DNA of 64,000 bases from Molanna angustata (taxonomy: Eukaryota > Arthropoda > Insecta > Trichoptera > Molannidae), in the NCBI GenBank assembly GCA_963576475.1, contig OY754981.1, forward strand, positions 19,781,570-19,845,569, read 5' to 3'. A model generated the notes under the pieces. That model was not told the origin of the DNA, did not search any database, and saw only the letters and a program-made list of their open reading frames with translations. Positions 55,660 to 64,000 of the stretch are shown one piece after another. Position 1 is the stretch's first letter. Each line of letters starts with the position of its first letter. The translations under genes and the position numbers were made by a program.

Positions 55660-55755
55660 TATTATTAATAATAATAAGAATAATAATGAATTAGGATGAT
55701 TTTTTTAGCGCCGTTTTTGTGATAACCTCACCTCAAGGGCGCTTATATTCTCAGA
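55660..55755 (-). mobile_element. CR1/L2-type LINE 3' tip
   Basis: (AAT)n then TTTTTTAGCGCCGTTTTTGT and CTCACCTCAAGGGCGCTT match the 3' untranslated end at 11640-11715. Confidence 0.75.
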
Positions 55756-55826
55756 ATTCACTTTCTGGTACATTTTAAAACTTTTTCAAAAAACACAAAT
55801 GACTTTGCTATAGCCATTAATTGAGT

Positions 55827-55920
55827 TTTTATATTTGACCGGTTTCGTAAAGTTTTTATCTGTCCTGACGAGGAAGCGAAAGGCTTCGAAAGTGGTCAAA
55901 TATAAAAACTCAATTAGTGG
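55827..55920. mobile_element. Small foldback element
   Basis: ATTGAGTTTTTATATTTGAC and its complement at about 55888-55910 form arms of about 33 bp around CTGACGAGGAAGCGAAAGG. Confidence 0.7.
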
Positions 55921-55934
55921 TTTATTTATTTATA

Positions 55935-56000
55935 CCCAATAACAAGTTGTCACACTCTGGAGACACTAGGGATATTAATCGTCTCACAGATTCAGTGGTT
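55935..56000 (-). mobile_element. SINE-A fragment
   Basis: ACCCAATAACAAGTTGTCAC and TCGTCTCACAGATTCAG match the middle of the copy at 10771-11002. Confidence 0.7.
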
Positions 56001-56384
56001 AATAAAGTCATTGTCATTTGTGTTTTTTTTAAAGTAATTATGTATGACTTTCTAATTTTTGTTTGATATAATATCTAACTATGACCATTGTCATACTGTG
56101 TAAACTTTGCTGAATTATATTTTGTAATTTGTCTAGATATAAGAATGATAAATTTTAATGCTCCATACACAAGTATCTACACTTTGAAAGGGGCAATAAC
56201 ATTGAATTTTTTCCTTTTGTTTCTTAATTTTCCAAATGTACTTTCTTTTTATTTCTGTAAAATAATCTGTGTGATTACTAACTAATACATAAAACAAAAT
56301 AATAATAAAAATAAGTAGGTATTTTACAAATTTATTATAATTACTGAAATTTCCGAAAAAAATTTTTTTTTTTGTATATTTGTA

Positions 56385-56655
56385 AGGCCAACATCACGAA
56401 CCATGACATGGTGCAAGATCATGACTAGACCGATTATGGACAGAGTCAACAAAACGGCTTACTATGGTGTGAGCGTCCAATTAAGTGGAATGCACTGCCT
56501 TCAGATGTTCGCAGTGCGCAAAGCAAGAGCACTTTCACTAAAGGACTGAAATCAGTTTTGTTTCGTAGAGCGGCACATAGCTAAACTGTCAGTGCCCTTG
56601 AAATGATCTTGAATCATTAAACGGCACTATATAAATAATAATAATTATTATTATG
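56385..56655 (+). pseudogene. CR1/L2-type LINE 3' end
   Basis: Encodes ERPIKWNALPSDVRSAQSKS and FTKGLKSVLFRRAAHS, then a stop, a short 3' untranslated region with CGGCACTATATAAATAATAA and an (ATT)n tail. Typical W-N-x-L-P C-terminus. AAGGCCA on both sides may be a short TSD. Confidence 0.75.
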
Positions 56656-57147
56656 CAAGGCCACCCCAGTCTTGATCTTGTATTTGCTCATCACTATTCG
56701 GATGCCTGTGTACATATATTATTTGATTTATTTGAGCCGGTTATGATTTAAATTATAATTAAAGACTTACGCAAGAAATATTTTGCCGTTTTAGAGAGAT
56801 CATTATATTATATGTCTGTGCAGTACAGTAATAGGTTACTCATAGTATTATTATACACTAAATTAATTAAAGTAGTTATATTTCTAACTGATTAAACGAC
56901 GATGTCTTTTTGAATCGTGGCATTAATTATATTAGTGAAAAATGATTTCTTACTTTTGAAACAAGTCCTTATATACATCGAGTCGCTGAACATAAATTGA
57001 ATTGGTAAATACTAAATTAATATACTGATATCATGCTGTGCATGTATTCCTGAATATGTATAAATAAAACAAAGTTGGGTACGGCTGGACCAATTGTAAT
57101 GATCTCTTATTCGTTGGATTCGTCTCCGCCCGAACAGCAGAATAACT
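56656..57147. other. Unassigned; repeat G-like words at 57060-57145
   Basis: GGCTGGACCAATTGTAATGA and TCCGCCCGAACAGCAGAA duplicate words at 57890-57955 on the other side of family C. Confidence 0.45.
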
Positions 57148-57711
57148 AAACGAGTGGGTTGTGGCCAACGCTAAACTCCTCACTAACAAGTCATTCTATA
57201 AAGTATTCAAATATTGTATGGAAAATTTTCAGCAATTTTATGAAATGAGTTTGTTTAAATATTTTTTTATTTAAATATTTTATTATGACAAGTTGATATT
57301 TCTTTAATGCCATTTTATGAACGTGATGAGCCTTTTTACCTATTTGAAAATAATAATTTCAAATTTTAAGTTTCCTGAGCTTGGGGTCACTTTGAAATAT
57401 TTGACAGTTAAAAAAATTGAGGAGCACTATTCATATATCGTTCAAAATCTAATGGGATCTAATCGAGTATTAGATATACATATTTGCAAAATTTGAATAG
57501 AATCTAATGAGTACTTCAGTCTATAATCGATAAAGTAAAATGAACACGCCGTACATAGCACATAGCACTTACACACAGATACATTGTGATGAAACTTTCA
57601 GAATACAATCTCAGCATGAAGCTAGTTGATAATCTGTAAAAAAAAAATACCCTTGAAAATTGCGAAATCATAACTCCCCACTATATCACCTTGTGTTAGT
57701 GAGGAGTAAAA
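57148..57711 (-). mobile_element. Family C repeat, inverted intact copy
   Basis: AAACGAGTGGGTTGTGGCC to TTAGTGAGGAGTAAAAAA, reverse of 43053-43624. It provides the empty site for the SINE at 12964. Confidence 0.8.
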
Positions 57712-57795
57712 AACATCGGAAAAATTAACGGAAAAAAACATCGGAAAAATTAACGGAAAAAAATATCGGGAAAAATTCACGGAAAAAATATGTGG
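57708..57795. repeat. 22-bp microtandem
   Basis: AAACATCGGAAAAATTAACGG is repeated about three times with decay, directly after family C. Confidence 0.8.
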
Positions 57796-57829
57796 AATTT
57801 ATATTTTGAATTGAATTTATATGATACAG

Positions 57830-58196
57830 AATTTTAATAATAAAACAAAGTCGGGTAAATTTACCCCATTTATTACTCAAGAACGGCTGGACCGATTGTA
57901 ATGATCTCTTACATATGTGTTGGATTCCTCTCCGCCCCGAATAGCAGAACAACTATATACAGAAGGTTTATTTTTAAATAAATTTAAATACACCGCATTG
58001 CGATCGTGAATGTTTAATTAATAATAATATTTTATTTTCCATAACTATTGAACATATATTGTCCTCATAAACTATTGAACTTAATTATTTGTATTCATTT
58101 TATTACGTTTTAAAACCTTAATATAAGTTTTATTAAAAGTTAACACGACATTCATTGACTATAAGGCGGTACGAAGTTCGTCGGGTCAGCTAGTAT
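57830..58196 (-). repeat. Dispersed lepidopteran repeat G
   Basis: On plus it ends GGTACGAAGTTCGTCGGGTC then AGCTAGT; inside is CGGCTGGACCGATTGTAATG. These words recur in many lepidopteran genomes (recalled, not searched). The element class is uncertain. Confidence 0.55.
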
Positions 58197-59129
58197 TAAA
58201 TAAATTTACGGTTAAATCAAAATAATATGTTTAGTAATACAATTTTTAAGAATGCAGTATTCGTATAATATAATTATGTAATTCATAGAATTCTTAAAAA
58301 TACAGTAATTATAATATCCTTGGTTGGGGTGGAGTAGAGATGATGATAACTCAGATATTCCCTATATACATTTTAATACAATACACATAGATTCGCACGA
58401 TGATACAATTGCACAGTGTAGGTAAATTAGATGACAGCGGTAAGTCAAAGCCGCCGGGCACACAACACACCTTCTATATATAACATCAGTCACTCATGCC
58501 ATCTCGCTCGCACCCACACTATCATATATCTAACAGAAATAATATGATACCGATTATTTTCCTTAAAACTTAAAAGTTTCAGTAATAAAATGACACAATC
58601 TCAAATATAAGAATAATAATGAAGTATATACTTTTACTTTAAACTCAGCCGTAGTCTTTTACATAAAAAGTAAAAGGCATTAGTGAAGTGAGAGGAATAT
58701 TTATAGACGTGTGTTTCGAATTGTGATTAGTCTCGGTGAACAGCGGCACCTATGAAGTGATTCAGTTTAAATAATGAACTAAACACTTATATTATTTCGT
58801 TTGATATAGAGCCCCATTACGGAGACCGTCTGTGTAGACTAGTTTTATTATCCTATTTAATTTAAAAAGTTAGATATTGACCAACAAATCAATTTTAAAG
58901 TTATTACTCGGATTAATGTACGATTTGTCCGCAGTTTTAGTGGCTAAATGATACGAGATTCAATAAAAAGTGTTAATCAGGCTTTGGAGTAGTAACAAAA
59001 TTAAATGACTCCAATTAGGGCTACACTTTTTCTAGGGCAATGGAGTTTTTACAAAATAAATAGATTTCAATTATGACTCCACTTCACATAAGGTTGTGGA
59101 ATGTGGAGTCATTACAAAATAAATCATAT
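58197..59129. other. Unassigned; short imperfect repeats near 59000
   Basis: TTTACAAAATAAAT/ATTACAAAATAAAT with a preceding TGGAGT recur at 58985, 59043 and 59105. No genes seen. Confidence 0.4.
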
Positions 59130-59445
59130 TTTTACTGACATACTTTTTAACATTTCAACAAAAACGAAGTTGGGAACCATATAGAAGAACCAGGAACTTA
59201 AGGCACCTACAGGGCTTACGACCTGTCATTGGCTGGTTTACGTGATCACTTTATGTGCTTGCGCAATTATGCGTTCTTATTGAGTTCCCTTATCAATGTA
59301 ATTTTTGAAATTTCTATATATTTGAATAATGTGTAACAATTCACCTGAACATAAGACATTATTACTATTGCCATCTATAAAGTAACAAAGTAACCTTTTT
59401 GTAACGCCATCTATTGATAAATTGGTTTATTTGTAAACAATGAAT
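59130..59445 (+). mobile_element. Family A element copy
   Basis: TTTTTACTGACATACTTTTT start, GGCACCTACAGGGCTTACGA core, then GTAACGCCATCTATTGATA. It continues toward GAGGTGACGGCATCTAGC at 59465. Confidence 0.75.
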
Positions 59446-60455
59446 GCAAAAGTTCTTATAAATGAGGTGACGGCATCTAGCACAGATGTCACCCCTGAAC
59501 TGCGCCAGAAATATTATTTAATTTTTGGCTTGTTTACTTACTTGTACCAATGTGTATCTCAATCGAATATTTTTTTAATAGTTATGTCTTTAAAAGAAAA
59601 ATTTTCCGTGTGTTATAATAATAATAATAATAGTAAATTTTATTTAGATGTAAAAACATATATAAAAATTAATACATCTAGTATGAACAAAAAATATATA
59701 AAAATACTTTTTTTAAACAAATCGTATGGTAAGAGTATGACAATTAATTATAAAAACATGTAAAACTATGACAAACAGTAAATTTTTTTTATAGTTTTTA
59801 AAACTATTAATGTGTATGTGTGGCTCTGTAGATGACATTGTGGCAATCATTTATACGAATCGATACAATTGACAAATATTAATCTAATGAATACCAAATA
59901 TATTTTTGAGCATAACTGTTGATTTAATCAGTGGTCATGAATCAGAGAAAGCGACCATGCTGTCGATGGTACTTAGTTCTCGTGAGAAAATTGAATTTTT
60001 CTATTCGTATATTGTGCTTGAGGATGTAATTTTATTTTTCTGTTGTTCAAGCCGATATGATCTTGACGCATCTTTATGTTTTATGTGCTGTGTTTAGTTA
60101 AATGTTGATGAAATATGGAAGCCTGTTCCGATGTCTAGGCATAGGGTGTTTTTAATCTTCCTCACCGTTTTGATACCCACATCCTTTTTAACTGATCAGT
60201 GTTTCTTTCTATACATTTATAACGTGTCACCATAGTACGATTATATTTATTGTATCATAAACATAATTGTTTTATTGCATTTTGGGCCTTTACCAACTGG
60301 AAATTAGTCATAAACTTGGTCTCGATGAAATATCGTCTTTATTAAAGCATTTACAGTGATTGTCATAAGAAACGTAGATAATTGTAGACGAATAAGGCGA
60401 TTAACTGAATTATTATAAATATGTATAATATAATATTTTTTTCTTTCTTTTTCAG
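59446..60455. other. Unassigned; ends in a strong polypyrimidine tract
   Basis: A 107-codon open frame at 59440-59763 is AT-driven and N/K-rich without family features. TTTTTTTCTTTCTTTTTCAG at 60436-60455 forms a strong acceptor. Confidence 0.45.
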
Positions 60456-60518
60456 GACTTGGACATCAAATCATAATAGGTCCAAAAAATTTGCGAGACA
60501 GTTAATTTATGAAGTGTG
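60456..60518 (+). other. Candidate protein-coding exon, 63 nt
   Basis: A strong acceptor (T/C tract then CAG) and a consensus donor GTAAGTG bound 63 nt. Only one frame is open and reads TWTSNHNRSKKFARQLIYEVW (listed in two parts: TWTSNHNRSKKFARQ and LIYEVW). The exon is symmetric (both introns in phase 2), so it could be a cassette. K-K-F-A-R-x-L loosely recalls the start of BEN domains, but this is weak. Splice signals are the best in the window. Confidence 0.45.
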
Positions 60519-61259
60519 GTAAGTGTAAAATTATATGAACACATTATTAATTACCTGCTTGTAATATATATTTTTTTAATTAAAAAATAAAACATTATAT
60601 TTTAGTTTTCTATGTATATTCGTAGTATACGTAGAATCTAAAACATACAGTTTTATTTTTTTATTTGAATTAAAATGGAACTCTACAAAGTTAATTATTC
60701 ACAATTACATACTTTTAAATACCTTAGATTAAAATTTTTAATTACGAAACATTGTAAATAGGAGTAGGTATTTGTATTTTTTCGAATGACTGACTTAAAT
60801 TTTTATTAATAATTTATGTTTATTTTTTTATGAATATTGACTCTAGAATTTATCCAGAGAATTTATCATTCACGTTCGTCGATTCAATTTTTTTAATGTA
60901 TTAACCTTATGAACACACTGTACTTGGTGCAGAAGGCCGGTTTAAGAGGTAGTAAGTACCTACATTGTGAAGTTCTTTGCGTTGGGTGATAAGGAATATC
61001 CTAAAATTATTAATATATTTCGTTAGAAAGTTCTTTGTATTTCATTTTAATAGCTTCGGGTAGTCATTAATCTGACTAATATTTATGGACATTACCTTGT
61101 TGAGATACCTATACTACCTATCTCTTTATCATTGGTATTGGATTGTATTATTCTGTCATGATGAAAATACAGGAATTATTTTCTTTTATTAGTTAAATAC
61201 TATTTGGCTAAAATAACTTATTGTACATTTTTTGTACCAATATTTGTTTAATATTATTA
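60519..61259. other. Unassigned AT-rich sequence
   Basis: No recognised feature; would be intron if the preceding exon is real. Confidence 0.4.
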
Positions 61260-61748
61260 TTTGTATGCAAGTGAAACATGGACATGGCAGAAGACGCATG
61301 AAAGTAAAATATACGCTGTGGAAATGGGGTCCCTAAGACGAATGTGTGGTAGAACGATCTATGATAGGATAAGGAATGTGGACATCAGACGAGAATGCAA
61401 GATTGAAAGAGATATTGTGAGTAGAATGAAAATAAATAAATACACTACGATGGTTCGGACTTGTGGAGAGAATGAACGATGAGCGCCTGACAAAGAAAGT
61501 ATACAAGGCTGAAAAGAGTGGAATGAGAGGTCGTAGCCGCCCGACAAAGAGTTGGCATGATTATATAAATGAGATTTTGAAAGATGCTAATATACGAAGT
61601 CATAATAATAGGAGAGCATGTATGACGCGATGCATGGATGTAAATGAGGCAAGACATGTATATCAAGATAGAGGTGTCTGGCGTTCGGTCCTCTCTGCCT
61701 ACCCCAAGTAGGGATACGGCGTGATGGTATGTATGTATGTATGTATGA
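61260..61748 (+). pseudogene. RTE LINE 3' fragment with intact (TATG)n tail
   Basis: Encodes YASETWTWQKTHESKIYAVE, then SLRRMCGRTIYDRIRNVDIR, a frameshift at about 61440-61465, and RMNDERLTKKVYKAEKSGMR, then ACMTRCMDVNEARHVYQD and WRSVLSAYPK. It ends GGCGTGATGGTATGTATGTA with several tail units. Same family as 5901-6774. Confidence 0.85.
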
Positions 61749-61969
61749 TGTTGATGTGGTAATTATGAATATTTTTGTGTCAAGTTGACATGTCTACAAT
61801 TTGGTTATATAAATAGGATGTTATAAATAATCAATTGTAATAATTAAATTTTATAATTAACTATCAAAACTCGGTATAGGATGTCCTTTCTGTGTATAAT
61901 TATTTACCTCTGTACATATAATAAAATATTCTTTAAGACTTTTCTAGAATCTCTAATATTATATTACCG

Positions 61970-62375
61970 TCTTTTCAGTCCCTTACATTCCTTCAGTGCC
62001 TTTCGTCCGTTCAGTCCCTTTCGTCTGTACCGTCCCCTCTTTCCATTTAACCCTTCTGTCTAATAGGCATTCTCGTAAAAACGCATTTACCATGCCAACG
62101 TAAATTCTTGTGTGAGATTCAAATAAATAATATATTTCAAAAACCTTTTCGTGTGTACTCTGAACAAATTACCATAGTTTCATAGCTGTACCAAAAAGAT
62201 TATTTAAAAAAGATTGTGTGAGATATCGAATAAGTCAATTATAATGCGATGGGCTTCTCCGGTGTGCTCTGAACAAATCCTCAAACTTTGATAGAAATCG
62301 GACGGTTGCTATTGGAGTTCATCGGCTACATACATTCATACAAACAAACATACAAATATACCAACATCCATTGTT
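61970..62375 (+). repeat. Repeat with CT-rich tract, related to the 2.6-kb units
   Basis: CCTTCAGTGCCTTTCGTCCG resembles the CT-rich tract at 50405 and 53070. Downstream come TGTGCTCTGAACAAATCC and GAAATCGGACGGTTGCTATT with a CATACATTCATAC end, similar in layout to 51306-51415. Confidence 0.5.
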
Positions 62376-63299
62376 TAAGTACCTATAGATAAATGTGCCC
62401 GAGAAAAAAAAAACGTTGATTTGAATATGTACCGGAGTTTTTTTTAAATCTTAAAATTGAAATTTTTAGCTGAATTTTAGTTTTTAAAATTATTTTCCTT
62501 ATATTTTCAGTGTTAAAACATTTTCATAAAATATTCTATCATTAAAATTGCTACGGCTTTTCACATGATAAATTATTTCATATAAATCTCTCTTCTGCTG
62601 GGAATCAGACGTATATTTAACAAACCCGATGTATTATTTAAAGTTTCATGAAGATAATTTAGCTTTTGATAAAATCTCTCAGCTGCATTTTCTAAATTAA
62701 TATTTCACACGTATATCCATTCGTCTATTAAGAATCCGACATCTTGATTTCACGCATGTTATTGGGTAAGATCAATTGATCTTCAATAATATGCCTTGTT
62801 ATTTTTTTTTCTATTTCTGATCAACGTTGGTACCATAATATAACACTACACACTAGGTATTAACTATTCGGCCTCTGGTTTGATACAGACAAATGCACTC
62901 ACTCGTAAAATAGATTTATTAACAATCTGAACTATTTACGACTTTGGGCAAATGGATGGAGCACGGCAGCATCCCAAGTTCACTATATACCTACACGATG
63001 ATAGCTTTATTTTACTCTTTCCTGTTTGTATTTGAAATCTTATTTTTTTTCCATTGAAATATTTAATTGAGTGTGAAAAAGATGTTCGTTAATTTAGCAA
63101 TCAAAATACTTCATATGGCTATGAAGTATTTGTTTTATTTATATGGCTAAGTTTATTTTAGCTAACTAAAACAATATGAATTTTTTTTCTAAATTATGAA
63201 GCAAAAAAATAATTATATAGATTTTATCACTGAATTTTCTTAAAAATATCATACGTAGCTGCTGCTCAACTATTTTGAACTCAAAATGCCTTATAATTT
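62376..63299. other. Unassigned; scrap of SINE-B
   Basis: TCTCTTCTGCTGGGAATCAG at 62587 matches the SINE-B head region. Otherwise featureless. Confidence 0.4.
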
Positions 63300-63420
63300 G
63301 TTATCTTTGGCACTTTGAATGCAGTGTCTGCAATATTTATAGTTCTCCGGACTCTTATTTTGTTCTTCGCGTGTTCTTTCGGAGTTTTGCCAGGGCCTGT
63401 TATTAGTCCCCATAAACAGA
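63300..63420 (-). repeat. Repeat E copy 4
   Basis: TTGGCACTTTGAATGCAGTG, CGCGTGTTCTTTCGGAGTTT and TAGTCCCCATAAACAGAAC are the complement of the copy at 7005. Confidence 0.65.
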
Positions 63421-63800
63421 ACAAATAGTAATAATAATAATAAACAGAATTTATAAAGCGCCGTTTAGTGATGCAAGAACACTCCAAGGACGGCTCTAAG
63501 AAACAAGCCAGTCTAAAGAAGTCTACCGATGGTGTCAATGCTCTGAGCTCCACGTATGTCAAGGGGCAATTTGAATTCACATTGTAACCGCGATCATAAA
63601 AAGCCGCTTAAATGACTCTGTCCAATTCTTTTAAATGGTTCTTGGTACTCTGTGATCCAGATGATATCAGTGTAAGCTATCTTCCTAATTGAACATCCTT
63701 TAGATACAGTTCTTCAATGCAGTGTGGAGCCAAGTCGTTCAGAGCCTTAAAGTGGTAGTGAGGGAAGAACGGTTCACTAACTGAATATTGTAACTTGATG
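63421..63800 (-). pseudogene. CR1/L2-type LINE 3' end
   Basis: The minus strand gives HYHFKALNDLAPHCIEELYL, a stop, and later YVELRALTPSVDFFRLACFL. These match the F-K-x-L-N-x-L-A-P and L-R-x-x-x-S-V-x-x-F-R blocks of CR1/L2-type polyproteins. AAACGGCGCTTTATAAATTC and an (ATT)n tail end it at 63425. Confidence 0.7.
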
Positions 63801-64000
63801 GTTGTGTTCAGTCAGTTCAAAAGGAGTGTTGAAACTCGAAAAATGTGACGTACGAGCAATCAGTATCCACTGTTCAATATTCATTTGAAATATTGGTCTG
63901 TTATTTCTTATCCTTATTCTTTGTCAGCCATTTCTCCATTGCTTGAAAGGCCTCTTCTATTTTTTCCAATCTTCTCTTTTTAGGGTTTTTATTTTCCATC

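Noticed and set aside
59440..59763. 107-codon plus-strand open frame
   Set aside because: Low-complexity N/K-rich translation starting at the edge of a family A copy; no homology recognised.

Overview
The window reads as eukaryotic, AT-rich nuclear DNA from an insect, most likely a moth or butterfly. The clues are tRNA-derived SINEs, RTE-type LINEs ending in (TATG)n, the scattered GTAGGTAGGTACCTAC words typical of lepidopteran genomes, and a repeat end (GGGTCAGCTAGT near 58190) that I know from Lepidoptera. The species cannot be named from this. I see no complete host gene, no rRNA or functional tRNA gene, no CRISPR array and no bacterial operon. Nearly everything recognisable is a mobile element or its remains, as expected of a large intron, an intergenic desert, or a repeat-dense chromosome such as W.

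Layout. 1-9.2 kb: foldback repeats (family A), RTE fragments, a 304-bp LINE 3' end with a 12-bp target-site duplication (TSD), and a layered locus at 4640-6917. There, one unnamed repeat (family C) was hit separately by a Harbinger-type DNA transposon (TSD CTG) and by a 5'-truncated RTE (12-bp TSD). 10-15 kb: two SINE families in both orientations, more family A, a CR1/L2-type LINE 3' end, a second family C copy carrying a SINE, and a probable hAT composite. 15.2-15.6 kb: a more GC-rich, apparently non-repeat island. 19.8-23.4 kb: the best-preserved element, a bicistronic non-LTR retrotransposon on the minus strand with ORF1 C-terminus, AP endonuclease and reverse transcriptase, broken by one frameshift. 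23.8 kb: a 126-nt minus-strand candidate exon. 25.9-28.4 kb: a 2.5-kb DNA element with terminal inverted repeats of about 460-530 bp and no recognisable transposase. 31-46 kb: scattered LINE 3' ends, a 93-bp tandem array at 39 kb, and an RTE-like LINE split by a 380-bp hAT element at 44.6 kb. 46.4-46.7 kb: a CpG-rich TATA promoter plus AATAAA arrangement resembling a solo LTR. 47.6 kb: a perfect 56-bp-arm palindrome. 49.1-54.3 kb: a 2.6-kb tandem duplication holding minisatellites, followed by a 0.5-kb tandem doublet to 55.4 kb. 55-64 kb: more LINE, SINE and family A, C and E copies, and a well-formed 63-nt candidate exon at 60456.

How the pieces interact. No pathway is encoded. The relationships are parasitic and historical. 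SINE-B shares its 3' end with a CR1-like LINE in the same window (41.4-42.1 kb), and repeat B carries an RTE-like tail, so both look like non-autonomous passengers of LINEs present here. TSDs and empty-site comparisons between copies give a relative order of insertions at several loci. If a host gene is present, the evidence is three short splice-flanked open segments (1782, 60456 on plus; 23764 on minus), none confirmed.
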